This document shows, piece after piece, positions 23,316-34,854 of a stretch of DNA of 64,000 bases. Both the position numbers and the translations under genes were made by a program. Origin of the DNA: Gnetum montanum. Lineage: Eukaryota; Streptophyta; Gnetopsida; Gnetales; Gnetaceae. Positions within the stretch are counted from its first letter, which is position 1. Each line of letters starts with the position of its first letter. Under the pieces are notes generated by a model that was given only the letters and a program-made list of their open reading frames with translations, did not search any database and had not been told where the DNA came from. The stretch covers positions 343,901 through 407,900 of the forward strand of contig MNCI01002748.1 in NCBI GenBank assembly GCA_015680685.1, in the 5' to 3' direction.

Positions 23316-26150
23316 ATGGAACAAAAGAGAGAATTGCAAGTGGGAGGACCTTCCTAGCCTAAGAAGAAATGACCAAGATGAGGAAGGGACCAACAAAAAC
23401 AACCATAGTAACCCCAAAAGCAAGTAGCTGAGATGACCCATGCAATAGGACCTCTTTAGGAGGAGCTTGAAGTGGAATCTATCTGACAAATTCCCACTAC
23501 AAAAATAGGGTAGTTTAGGAAGGATGAAGTCCCTAGGTAAGGCTAAATCTTGAAGCTACCCTCATAGAGGCCTTCTTGGAGAAAATAAGAACCAAGGAGA
23601 TTCATAGTTCTATTCTCCAAGAGTTGAACTTTGGATCCTTCTTGGAATTAACATTAGAAAAAGTTTGCACACAACTATAAGGCTCTTCCATGTGGTCCAT
23701 TCTCTTTGACAATGAAGAATGGTACATGGGGGAGACCTACTTATTCTAGAACAAACGACAAGGAGATGCATCCATAAAAATTCAAGACATTACCATCTTC
23801 TACTCAGTTGAGACCATTGCGGAGGTCCTTGATTTGTCCAACACTAGAATAAAGTTGGTAGAAATTTCTACACAAGCAGACCGTAAAGCTAAGAAGGAGT
23901 GGATCCAACATTAGTATGGAGTGAATCATAAGAACTACAATGTCCTCACCAAAGTGAAGCATGCATATTTCAAGATTGTGACCTATCACCTGAATCTAAT
24001 GGTGAAGCTCAACAAGGTAACAACCTTCTCCACCCAGGCATGCACTACTCTAAGTGGAAAATTCTCATTCAACCTTCCCTAGCTCATCTATTTGGAAATT
24101 GAAAAGCACTTCAAGAAAAATGAGAAGGGAAGGAAGAAACTCCCCTTTCCATGCCTCATTTACAAATTGTGCAAGAGGGGAGGGATAGTATGCTATGCCA
24201 ACAATATGGTTTTCCATGCTCCTACCACATCATGACAAGAGATGATTAAGGATAAGGCAATAGCTAAGCTGCAAGAAGAGGAGAGGCCACCACCACCACC
24301 ACCTATAGAAGAAACTACATCAAAGATGCTTGCAGTTGCTGAAAGGCTCAAAAAGATCCATGAGCAATAGCTATAGCAATAGCAAGGCTCAACAAGTGGT
24401 GGGGAGTCTTTGATTTACCATCTAGCCTTGAGCCATCTCAATACAATGACCAAGATCATCAGCTAGCTAGACCAAAAAATAGCCCCATTATTCTCAGCTC
24501 AAAGAGACCAGGTGCTTGTAAGATCTAATCCAAGTACCTAAGAGATCATAATATCCATTCCTAAACAAACATTTCCCAAAATTTTAGGAAATGTTGCAAC
24601 CTTCTTTATCAGGTTAGAGGAAGATGAGGAGGTGACTATCTTGGTCATGTAGTACAAATGCCTAGAGATAGCAGTGAAAGTGGTAGATGATAGGGTGGTT
24701 GAAGTCGTGAATGCTCCTATGATGGCCTATTAGACATTATTGTAATGACAGACATCCATGCATCCACAAGAGCATGGAATGATTGGTTAAGCATTGTCAA
24801 ACACAAGGAAGTATTGGAATGACTAGTTGGAGTCAAGCAACCACTTCCAAAGATCTTCAATCTTCTAGATGATATTGTTGCAAACTAGTCGCAGCTGTTA
24901 GAGATAAAGGGGAAATTGCTAATTGTCAATGCTTAATTGAAGGTAGCCACCAATGCCAATCCTTAGTTGGCTATCAAAGTTGCAGAACTACATGCTCGTT
25001 TCTCTAACCCTTCCATTTTCAAGCCAAAGCTAATTAGGGATGAAGCTTTCCAGTAGCTTCAACACAAATTGCAAGAGGCCAAGAATGCAAAGAAGGTCAA
25101 AAGCCATGCCTTTCAACACTAATAAGGACTTGTCGAAAGTCCAAAAGAAGAAGTTGATCTTGATCAAGGATAATCATCATCTGTAGAATGTTGAGGAATA
25201 AAAGGACCAAATGGTCGAATTTGTTTGCCAACAACAAGAGCAACTAGCTAAGGAGGTTGGCAGTAGAGAATTGCAATCTCTCAATGAAGGAAGTCCATGC
25301 ACTTCACCAAAAGACAACCATTGAGGTAGTCACTTGGAAGAATGAGGTCCTAAAATTTGAACAGGTGAAAAATCATTATAGGAACTAGGTTGGGCTCCTT
25401 AAAGAGGTTAATAATAAAGAGATTCAATGGCAATGGCAAAGATGAGCATGTCGCTTCTACAACTCCAACAAAGAGGTAATGTGTGGTAACCCATCTTTGA
25501 TGGACTAAATGTACACAACAAGGGTAAAATTTACCTAAAGGAGTTGCAAATCAAGGAAAAGTCAAAATACATGGAGCTCACCAACCTCTATTATGCAAAC
25601 CTAGCGATGCTGATAGAAGGAAGACCAAGAACAAAGTTGGAAAAATAGGTGACCATTTCTTACCTCCTTTATGAGGAAAAATTCAAGCATCACAAGGAGA
25701 CAAAACAAGATTTGGAGATAACAAACACAAAGCTTGAAGTTCTCAAGAGCAAATTCACTAATGAACGATTTGTTGCTGAGAACCTAACCAGAAGGATAAA
25801 CAATTACCATGAGATGTAAAACCTAATAAAGACCCTTGACATCGAACGTAAGCAATCCACAACTTGGTTCATCAACATGAAGGAACTATCTTCTTCAATG
25901 TCACAACCATGGAACATCCCTACACTAGCCCACATCAGTGAAGCCATGTGCATTGCTTATGGTCCACGTGACAAGGAAGAAAAGATGAAAGCATTGTTGG
26001 ATACTTTCAAACTCCTAACAGAAGAAAAGGTAGCAATAGGTTAGCCTTAACCTCCACTAGTGCCAAAACTTGGTGAAGGACCTTCAACACCACAAGAGCC
26101 TCTACCTCCAAGCATTTTTTGGGAATCCATCATGTCTTTGGCAATACTAC
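23316..26150 (+). pseudogene. E1 aORF: extra 3' ORF, homologous to E2 aORF
   Basis: It starts at ATG 23316 (MEQKRELQVGGPS), the same place as in E2. Conserved blocks are a WYMGETYLF stretch near 23730, IKIQDITIFYSVETIAEVL near 23778, HAYFKIVTYHLN near 23962, YLEIEKHFKKNEKGRK near 24090 and FPCLIYKLCKRGGIVCY near 24150. A poly-Pro linker near 24290 is followed by a long charged, coiled-coil-like section. The C-terminal block has ERKQSTTWFINMKEL near 25840 and KEEKMKALLDTF near 25978, matching the E2 C-terminus. Many stops. The same ORF at the same site in two diverged copies shows that it belonged to the family's functional ancestor. Confidence 0.65.
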
Positions 26151-26351
26151 AGGTACCTACTCTAGTTTTTGTAAAGTGTCCAATTTTGTTATAATGGACA
26201 CTAATTTTTGAAACAATGTACAATCTGGCACTCAAAGTTAGTAGAGCCAATCTATTTGTTTGTTTTCCTTCTTGTTAATAAATTCCATACTTAAATTTTG
26301 TATGAAGTTTAATCCTACTTTTGTTCACTTGAGGACAAGTATTCAGTCAAT

Positions 26352-26361
26352 CATGGAGGTA
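26352..26361 (+). other. E1 polypurine tract
   Basis: CATGGAGGTA abuts the 3' LTR at 26362. E3 and E4 have CATGGGGGTA. Confidence 0.65.
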
Positions 26362-27320
26362 TGATGAGTCATAATTAAATAGGCTATGTTGACAAATATG
26401 CATTGATGCAACCATGTCGACATATCCCTATTGATGCATAGTAGAATGCATTGACGCAGATGCGTCAATATAGCCTTGTTAACGTATCCCCATCAATGCA
26501 TGGTTGGATGTGTTGACGCATATGCATCAACGCTAATGTAGGAAGGGCCTATATAAATGTGCTTACCACCCACATTTATGATACTTAGAATTCATAGCAT
26601 AGCAAAGTTCTTGCAATTTCTTTTTTCCAGAGTTAGACTATTTTCCCTTTGAGTGCCTATAGTGTGAATTTAAGAGATTTTACAATGCTTTATTCGAGTG
26701 CCTATGTACTTGAACACATTGGCATGAACGACAAAAAAGTCAAGATTTCCTATCTTCATTGCAGCACTGAGATTAGTTCACTCTTTACATTCATCACTTT
26801 ACTTTAAATGTAATTTACATTTATGGCCTTAAATAATTAATGTAATTAATCATAAATACATTAGTACAACCACTTTGAGCATAATGTATTATACTTGGTA
26901 ATTCCAGTAGTTGATATTTGGTATGCCTAATAATAGTCACTTAGTAACCTAGTAGCGTTAATGTGAGTTCAAAATATGTACAGCAAGCGGGAACGGTTAC
27001 TCTATATTAGGATAGTTAATGATTAGATTAGCCAATTAGTTAGCTCATTAATTGTTAAATCTTCATCCACTCATCTAGTTGTTAGGATAATATACATACA
27101 TACATGCATACAACCATACATCATGTGCTTTAACTCACATTTAACCATACATGTTGATAACACAAGTGTGAGTTAAGAAGACAACGATCATACAACTCCA
27201 CAATTCATTGTTTAGAACTATAGGCAAACTTAAGAGACTAAGTCTACAGAATTTGACCAAATCACTAGTGAATGCTTGTCATTTGTATGGTTGGGTATAG
27301 GGGATACTCGTCACTGATCA
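26362..27320 (+). repeat. E1 3' LTR
   Basis: 959 bp, from TGATGAGTCATAATTA to ACTGATCA. It is homologous to 1315-2213 but has two copies of the U3 unit. TATATAAA at 26551-26558. ATTAT follows the LTR as the target duplication partner. Confidence 0.9.
26413..26538 (+). repeat. Tandem U3 enhancer-like unit (two copies of about 63 bp)
   Basis: Unit 1 (about 26413-26475) and unit 2 (about 26476-26538) each run: GTCGACATAT or TTAACGTATC, CC..ATTGATGCAT or ATCAATGCAT, then a long palindrome. The palindromes are TTGACGCAGATGCGTCAA (26451-26468, perfect arms) and TTGACGCATATGCATCAA (26513-26530). The 5' LTR has a single unit. Confidence 0.7.
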
Positions 27321-29019
27321 ATTATGATAGTAACAAGCTATTAGAATGAAATAAAGTAATGATGATGTTTGCTATTTTGTTTATGGAAGATTGTATATAT
27401 TATGTTTTGCATAAAACTATAATTCCATGGTATTTTAGTTTTTTTTAATAAAAATAATTTTTCATTGTAAGATATGGGTTCAAGTCTAGGTGCAACCATT
27501 CAAAAGAGGTTATGCTTTTGCTTATCCACTACCCTCTTAGGATGCCACCTTGGTGGGATGAGCATTGAGCCTTTGGTTGATGATCCTAGTTTTTTACTAA
27601 ACATTTATTGCTAATTCGTTTTTGTGATTAAATCATGACAACGATAGCAAAATATTAAGCTAATAACATTGCAAAATATTTTGCACTTAGGGGTGTAGGA
27701 CAATTGGTTATGACACTATTGTAAGTTCAATTCTTTCTCAATTTTTGTTTTTCTTACCATTTTTGTACAATTTTCTATGTAAATATTTTTAGTTCTTCCC
27801 ATGTTGCTTCAAAGCTTAAATTTTGAACCCTTTAGCCATTTCATATGTAGTGAAGTTATTGTCATTTCATATCTATTGAAGTTATTGTAAATGATTGCAA
27901 GGAACATAAAGATGTTAGGGTTTATTAGGTAGACAATTTGAGGATCATAATTTATTTCTAACCATTATGCTAAGATGACTGATCTCTATATTTATTATTT
28001 AAACATCTTGTTTTGTTGATCATTTTGATTTCATTTTTTTCTTTTAAGGGAACCAAGTGATATGACATTAAGAATAATGATATAAATTAATTGTAACCCT
28101 TTACAACCAACTAATTTCCACAATTCTAAAATATTTCTTCCTTCAAATAAAATTATATCCAAATATTTACTTCTAAGGCTAGCCCACTCCCGCTCACATT
28201 TAACTTAATCCATTCAAAAATTACTTATAACACCCTTAATAATATAGCTAAGGGTAAAAGCATTAACTATTAGAAGGTTGGCTTGAATGCCATTGTATTA
28301 GAAGGCAATCCATCATTTCTAAAATGATAAATCATATAAATAATAAACTAAAAAAATTACAACGATTTAAAGTTTTTTCTAATAAATTTAAGTCATGAAA
28401 ATGGTTTAATAATGTGTATCCTTAAAAAAAGGAATCAAACAAGATTTAATAATTTAAAATACTTTATCAATGTAATAAATTATATTATTACAAAATTTTG
28501 GATGTGAAAAATAAGAAGAAATTTTACTCCAAAATAATTTAACACAAATTTGTACACGAAAATAAATTATGCATACTAATATACTCTAATGCAATTGCTT
28601 CAAGAATATGAAATATTAAGGCATAAATAAGTTTAATTAACATTAACTAATAGAATTTTCACATAATGTCCTTGACTTAAACTCTTTTCCTATAAGCCTA
28701 TTATATCATTTTTGTCCACCATAACTTGTATATCTTGTATAAGATGTAAATTTTTTAATTGGTGTTTTCTTGGTATTTTCATAATCATAAAAAGAAAATT
28801 TTTTAATTCAATGTTTTCCAAACTTGTAACATATACATTTCCCCTTTCCAATATATCTATACGGTACACCAACCTAATTAAATTCCAGTTTCAGCGTTTT
28901 TGCACCAAAATATTACCAAAAATACATATATTTACGGTACTTAAGCTCCCCTAAAAGTAAAGATCGCATTTTCACATGGTTGAATTATATACGGTATTCT
29001 CTCCTCACAACATGCTGGC
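27321..29019. other. AT-rich spacer right of E1
   Basis: No gene recognised. It contains the partner of the left flanking repeat (27613-27656) and a tRNA-like stretch near 27695-27735. The rest is AT-rich. Confidence 0.5.
27695..27735 (+). repeat. tRNA-like (possible SINE head)
   Basis: GTAGGACAATTGGTTATGA resembles a tRNA A-box region, and GTAAGTTCAATTC about 15 bases later resembles a B box. No clear tail is seen. It may be a decayed tRNA or SINE piece. Confidence 0.25.
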
Positions 29020-29023
29020 AAAT

Positions 29024-29066
29024 AACCCTAAACCCTAAATCCCTGCATTTTTGCTACATAAAAAGG
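29024..29066 (+). promoter_or_regulatory. telo-box and TATA-like promoter motif
   Basis: AACCCTAAACCCTAAA at 29024-29039 is a double telo-box, an element common near transcription starts of plant housekeeping genes. CTACATAAAAAGG at 29054-29066 is TATA-like. An ATG in good context follows at 29120. Confidence 0.4.
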
Positions 29067-29119
29067 CAGTTTGGCTTTTTAGTAATACTAAATAAAACCT
29101 AGCTTGAAATATCGAAACG

Positions 29120-29300
29120 ATGGAGGACATTTTTGAACCGAAATTCAAAAGCAAGAAAGTGGAAGAAGTCTCAGTTTAATGACATGATTCAACTAGGCTA
29201 CAAGTACTTCGCAGTCCCCAAAACAATTTAATGCAAAATATTCCATGAAATTGCTATGAAGTGCAAACAGGAATTTGCCCCTATTCATAACACATGTAAG
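29120..29300 (+). pseudogene. Possible 5' coding fragment downstream of telo-box
   Basis: AACGATGG at 29117 is a strong start context. The frame from ATG 29120 gives 19 codons beginning MEDIFEPKFKSKK and stops at 29177-29179. A second frame stays protein-like further on (YKYFAVPKTI near 29200, FHEIAMKCKQEFAPIHNT near 29248) before a GTAAGG. This could be the broken 5' end of a host gene, or chance. I do not recognise a family. Confidence 0.22.
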
Positions 29301-29789
29301 GGCATATCAAATACTAATAACTAATGAATATTTTATTAATGAAATCAGTGTATAATTCAGGCACACGTCCATTTAATCCAAAAACTCAAGAAACAGTTTC
29401 GTGAAAAAAAGTACAGACTATTAATCCTTATTTCTCTCCAACATCATTTTGGCTTCTCTTGTTTCTTCGGTTCTTTGATTTTAAAAGGAGACTGCAGTAC
29501 AATGAAACCGTTCAGATCAGATACATAATTATAAAAAAACGCTTTGTTAATTCCCAAGCAGTAACAATCCAAGTTTGTGGGCAAATAAATATAAACAACA
29601 ATGAGCATCTTACAAATATCATAATATTTATAACGATTTTCAGAACTCAAACTTGTTTTAGAGGTACAGCATATATATTAGACATTCCTAAAAAAGCTCA
29701 GCACATGAAGGCAAAATACCCATAGTTTATACGATAAGAAATAAAACATGTACAGAGGAAACAACAAAGAAATAGGATTAACATATACT

Positions 29790-30063
29790 GCCTGGAGTAT
29801 GCATTTAACACCCTAAAGAATTTCTCAAGCTTTCTCACAATTAGGATTTGGAATGTAATGGATGATATTATCTCAGAGGCAAAGGCTGGCTCCGTTCAAA
29901 AAGGTTACACATAAGATCAGGTCATCTTACTTTCATGAAGTACTTTATTTGACTGGTTATCAAGTTTCAACAGTATCCTTCGCATTTGAATTGGACATTA
30001 GTAAAGCATTTGACAGGGTTGCTGTAGGCCACATGAATTCAGTTTTGGAAAAGAAAGGATTTC
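29790..30063 (+). pseudogene. LINE-C reverse transcriptase fragment, left part
   Basis: The open stretch 29862-30063 ends with ELDISKAFDRVAVGHMNSVL and EKKGF. The LDISKAFDRV motif is the plant L1-type RT palm block. The preceding sequence resembles the upstream RT block with frameshifts. It breaks at a run of ten T bases that is the poly(A) end of LINE-A on the other strand. LINE-C appears to resume near 33706. Confidence 0.7.
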
Positions 30064-30357
30064 AATTTTTTTTTTAAATAAGAAAAAGCAAACCCAGAAC
30101 TATTATGGCTGGGGCACAAACTGCGAAAAAAAACTGCAAATCTTAGGGGATTAGATAAACCATGCCTCTGTAACTCAGACGGAAAAACAAAACCCAAGCA
30201 ACCAATCCAAGAATACAAAAATGACTGATATCAAAGCAAGGAAAACCATAAAAGCTTTAACCATAAAAAAGCCCATCGTAGCCAACAAGCGTAGGCCTGT
30301 GATGGATGTCCAAATCCAATAGTGACCAACTGCCAATTCCTCCAAACAAGTAACACT

Positions 30358-30457
30358 GCTATGTTAAATCTAAGAAGAGGGTAAGAGTTACAGGAAAGCC
30401 AGCACAGTGCTATGTTAAATCTAAGAAGAGGGTAAGAGTTACAGAAAAGCCAGCACA
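30358..30457. repeat. 51-bp tandem duplication
   Basis: GCTATGTTAAATCTAAGAAG starts at 30358 and again at 30409. The two units differ by about one base (CAGGAAAG / CAGAAAAG). The near-identity implies a recent duplication within the decayed 3' end of LINE-A. Confidence 0.85.
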
Positions 30458-30680
30458 AATACAAAGCACTTGGAAACAATGTTTTGATCTTGCGACGTTT
30501 TCATTTTTCTGGTGCAAAGAGCTAATTAATAGCTAAAGAATTTAGCATAGTTGTAGCAAGGATTAAAAGTCTAGAGGACTAGAAGCACCACCAGAAGTCT
30601 TGAGCCGGCAGACAAGTGAACAACACATGATCAAGAGATTCTATCTTGGCATGACATTGATCACATTTATTATCATGGAC

Positions 30681-32205
30681 TACACAACTTTTATATGTTT
30701 TGTTGATTTCTCCAAGGCTTATGATTCTGTTGTTGCTCAAGATAAACTTTGGAAGAGATTGGATAGCATTAACATCCCACAAAATCTCCTGTCTACTGCT
30801 AAAAGAATCTATAAGACAGTTAACATTCTTATTAAAGATAATCTTACTAGAGAAGGAATAATTATCAACAGCTCAGTTGGAGTTAAACAAGGCTATTCTT
30901 TGTCCCCTACCCTTTTTGGCATATTTATAGATGAATTTGGCATATTTATAGATGAATTGGAGGAATAGATACAAAATGCCTCTAATCATGGTATGTCAGT
31001 AAATGGATTATTTTCAAATATGGTTCTCTTTGTAGATGATGTGGCCTTGATTGCAAAATCAGCTACAAGATTAAATTATATACTTCAAATTCTCCATAAC
31101 TACTGCAACCATTCGGGTATGAAAGTTAATATTGATAAGACTAAAATTTTAGTTTATGGTACTAGAAATAGAAATTACAATTTTTTCCTTAGAGAAAAAA
31201 GGTTTGATATATGTGAATCCTATAAATATTTGGGAGTTGAACTTGCCAATAATTATAGTTGGAATACCGTTATTGCTCAAAAGGTTTCAAGTAGCATGCA
31301 AGCTCTATTTGCTCTAAGAAATAATTGCAGGAAACAAATTTTGACATGGGATATCTGAAGGAAACCTTTTTTGCAGTCTTATCCAACCTATATTATTATA
31401 TGGGTGTGTTGCTTAGGGACCTTCTCTTTTCACACATAATTGGAAAAAATTAGAACATGCTCAAAAATAGTTTCTTGTATGTGAATTGCAAGTGAAAATG
31501 CAAACTTCTTATGATATATTACTTTTAGAAGTAGATTTTCTTCCTCTTGAAGTTGAAGCCATTTGTCAATTTATTGCTTATACTCAGAAGTTAAGTCATA
31601 TGGAGGAAGTTAATTATGCTAAGGAGGTAATAAATGCTACACAAGAAAATGGATGGTTGTATCAAGGAAAACTATGACTTCAATCATAGAATATTGCTAT
31701 AGAGGATCTTCCTTTAAACAAAAGTCTCTTTCGGAAAACTATAAAAGAAAAAGTTTTGACTCTAAAGTTTGATTGAATACATAGGGAAAAACATTTTTAT
31801 TTACTTTCTATTAAAGAAAGGTTGTTATCTAGTACTCAACAGTATCTATTCTCAACTATTCCTATTCATTTAAGGAATCAAATTGCTAGAGCAAGAATGA
31901 GCTTCCATCATCTCCTTATTGAGAGAGCTTGGTTCAATTTACCAAGAGAAGAGTATATATGCAAACTGTGCAAACAAAGCATAGACAACGAAAAACATAC
32001 CTTTTTATTTTGTCAATCTTTGGCTCACATGTGATTGAATTATACTATTAATTGCAATCTGCTGATTGCTTTCTTTCAATACCAACTGCTTGGGGCATTA
32101 CATCAATGATGTTTTCAACTTTCTTCAAAACTATGCTGAGGCATTGTAACTGTCCAACAAATCTTTTGTAATTTCCTGAATGTAATAAAAATGTCCAGTT
32201 TCTAT
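30681..32205 (+). mobile_element. LINE-B: 5'-truncated LINE inserted in LINE-A
   Basis: Plus-strand ORF2 part. RT: CFVDFSKAYDSV near 30700, GVKQGYSLSPTLFGIFIDE near 30883, then FVDDVALIA near 31030, which keeps both active-site Asp residues. An ESYKYLGVELANN block follows near 31219. The C-terminus has the zinc motif CKLCKQSIDNEKHTFLFC near 31961-32014 (CX2CX8HX4C). Two open blocks are separated by one stop around 30966 and others later. A 21-bp tandem duplication (FGIFIDE repeated) lies near 30917-30958. The 3' tail (about 32040-32205) matches the LINE piece at 46685-47780. Confidence 0.82.
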
Positions 32206-33705
32206 AATTCTACTTTTCTGGGTAATGCCCCATGCAAACATTTACTAACGATGAGACAATGGCATAACGTCACAAAATTTTTCCACCGATAATAAATATA
32301 AGGCTGGGTTTTATATCAACAAGAGAGCGATATGTTGCGGCTAACTGGAAATATCATTCATTGTCCCACTAAATAAATCCCTAACGGATAGTAATGTTGT
32401 CTCCAACCCATTCATTTTTTTAAAAAAAAAACTTCTCCATATGGCAAAGGTTGTTATCATGTGTAAAACAGTCTGGAATAAATGACACCATAGAGGCATT
32501 TTACCCGCAGCTTGGTTCACTGTATACAATTACCAAACAATCTTTGTTAAAAAAAGGCATAATTCATGCGTCATAAGAAACACAGTCCCCATCCTCCTGC
32601 TTTAACTAGACAATATATTGCCTCCCAGCTCAGCAAATGCAAGGAATGATCCATATTGGTTGACCATAAGAATGCCTGCTCCCATTTTCCCATTTTTTGA
32701 ATCAATGTCTATGGAACCCAATAGCAATTAATAACATAGTAAGGCAAGGCATGCAAAACTACCTGAGTCAGCTAAAGTCTCCGTACTTCAGAAGGTAGTT
32801 TGGCTTTCTATCCTGAAAGACATGCTGTGAACTTGACCAAGATATCATCCCACTGCTACAATTTTAGACATCCCATGGAGATGAAGATTCCAAGATATTC
32901 GGTAAGGAAAGTGCCTTCTTGGTACTGCAGTCTGGTGCACAAATCAGGGAAAGCATTTTGTGGGGTCCCAAAATTATAAATCGTACTCTGAAAAATTAAT
33001 GCTCTTCCCTGATGCCATTGAAAACCCATTTAAGCATTCCACCATTACATTTAAATATTGCTCTTCTCCTCAAATAACTAAGAAAGCATGATCAGCAAAT
33101 TGGAAGCGGGAAAATTCAGGGCATCTATAAACTGAAGAAATACATCTTATTAGTCCTTTATCTTTGTAATCTTGAAATAAAGCCTCCAGTCCTTCCATGG
33201 CCATGACAAAAAGAAATGGCAATATTGGATCTCCTTGATGGAGACCATTTTTTGCTGGGAGATTTCCTACCCTTTCACCATTCAGTAAAAGATAAAAATG
33301 AGTGTTTTTATAACATTGAGCTAATTTGCGGCACCAATGAGCCGGAAACGCAAACCTCTAAAGGATTCCATACATGTAATTCCAGTCAATACAATCATAT
33401 GCTTTCTAGATGTCCAACTTGAATGCAATACTTGGGATCTTTCTGTATTGAGGTTGAATGCAGAATTTCTTGAGTTAACAAAAACTGACCTTCGCAATTT
33501 GATTGGCCCATGGATTTTGGAATAATTTCATAAATTGTCACACACGGACCACTTGTTCTGTAGTTATGAATATCTAAAGCTTGTTCTTTCTTCGGTAATA
33601 GAGTAATCCATGTAGTATTAACTTTAGCCAAAATGCAATCCGTGCCCCAAAATTCATAAAGCATATTGTAGATATCATGTCTTATAATGAACCGATATTT
33701 TTTAA

Positions 33706-33905
33706 AAAATATTATAGGGCATCCATCCACACAAGTATTACAAATTGGAGAGATAAATTGTGGTGCTGCTGTTCTGGATCTAGATTACCTCTGATAGTGA
33801 ATGGGTACATCGAGGGGCGTTCAATGCAGGAAATGGAGTTCATGGTAAGCCCCAATATCTCCTCCTTATTCATAATGGAAAACCCTATTTATTCATTCTG
33901 ACAAC
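33706..33905 (+). pseudogene. LINE-C reverse transcriptase fragment, right part
   Basis: The plus-strand frame reads RASIHTSITNW near 33717 and LIVNGYIEGRS near 33796. An NGV-H-G-KP block then matches the usual GVRQGDP box after a frameshift. This fits the RT segment that should follow EKKGF of LINE-C at 30063, so LINE-A inserted here. No target duplication could be identified. Confidence 0.45.
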
Positions 33906-34854
33906 AGAAAATTTCGGGTTGCTACATCATAAAATTTGGGGAAGATGGCCAGTTTTAAGGACTCAGACCAAGACTTTAGGTGTGGTGGTTTTTTACACCA
34001 TTTTTATATTGTTAACGGCAAGCTAAAGTCGAGTATGTGCATAAATTAGAGTGAGCCTTGGTAAAGCATCTCAAGTGACTAGTGATTACTGATTTTCAAA
34101 ATTTTGAAAGTACCGGATGGACGTTCTAGAATTACATTTGGTTCATGTTGACAATCATGGGCTGACTAAAGGATGACCTTCTATTCAAGAATTCTGAACT
34201 GCCCATATGTATGGAAGAGTGACAAGCTCCACATACGGAAATCAAAGATTTTCTCACATGCTGGAAGACTAACTAATTAAAAGCTGCAGACAATCAATTC
34301 CAATTTTGTCAGTGCCTTGCTTTAAATTGCCTATGGCAGTTTCAATGTATCAGAACATACAAAGGAAATGGTGATGAAACATGCTGATAGATCTAGTCAT
34401 TTACATGCAGTTGGACAGGACAATCTATCGTTAGTATGAGGGTTCGAACCATGTTAACCAAAGAAGCTAAATGTAACCTTTTGGAAAATACAAATGAAAC
34501 CACTTTTGTTAAAAAAAAATATTGAAACTAAAACTGAAATTTTATTTTATCCATAGACCCTCTGGATCTATTGAGAGTAGAAATGTAGGTGGTAGGAATT
34601 TTGAAACCATCATTAAAAAAATTACAAATATTTTTGGCAATATTTGAAATATAAGCAACTGTATGATACAAGAAAGCTTACTCGTAAAATGTGATATCTC
34701 CTTCAGCCAATTTAAAACACAGAAGAAGTGAATCTGAATGTTCATAATATTAATGGCAGATCTTAAATAAACAAAGGTTGCTACATCACTGTTCAACAAA
34801 AGCCATGGAAAGGAAGACCAAAGAAGACATGGGAAAAAACAATCAAAGATGACT
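33906..34854. other. Spacer, no gene seen
   Basis: AT-rich sequence. GGGTTCGAACC at 34440-34450 is a perfect-looking B-box core, but no matching A box or tRNA fold was found. Confidence 0.4.

Larger units (their letters stand above)
1315..27320 (+). mobile_element. E1: full-length Ty3/gypsy (Tat/Athila-related) element, interrupted by E2
   Basis: Two related LTRs (1315-2213 and 26362-27320) flank a tRNA-Asp primer site, gag, protease, RT-RNase H, integrase, a long 3' region with an extra ORF, and a polypurine tract, all in plus orientation. The target duplication is imperfect: ATTTT before, ATTAT after. E2 occupies 7474-20272 inside the integrase region. Without E2 the element is about 13.2 kb, close to the 12.8 kb of E2. 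Every coding region carries many stops and frameshifts. The LTR pair is clearly diverged and differs by a 60-base unit in U3, so this is an old insertion. Confidence 0.9.
30064..33705 (-). mobile_element. LINE-A: L1-type LINE ORF2 part, minus strand, interrupted by LINE-B
   Basis: Read on the minus strand from 33705 down: an early RT block (WITLLPKKEQALDIHNYR near 33560), GLHQGDPILPFLFVMAMEG near 33220 and FQFADH near 33100. In the last, the second Asp of the FADD active site is His. A post-RT block follows (FPYRYLGIF near 32895, LSGWKAKLPSEVRR with a TAG at W near 32805). A further open stretch covers 32341-32529. After LINE-B the zinc-finger end CDQCHAKIESLDHVLFTC appears near 30620-30675. 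A poly(A) run, T on the plus strand, is at 30065-30075. It is 5' truncated and has many stops. Confidence 0.75.

Noticed and set aside
29455-29501. Possible last exon (minus strand, ending KEPKKQEKPK) after an acceptor TGTACTGCAG
   Set aside because: It is short, has no partner exon that I can link to it, and the small gene at 35178-35865 closes without it. It remains a weak alternative.
34440-34450. tRNA gene suggested by GGGTTCGAACC
   Set aside because: No A box, anticodon arm or acceptor stem could be built around it.
34542-34799. 85-codon minus-strand open frame with hydrophobic character
   Set aside because: No family signal, no splice context and AT-rich composition. Chance is likely.
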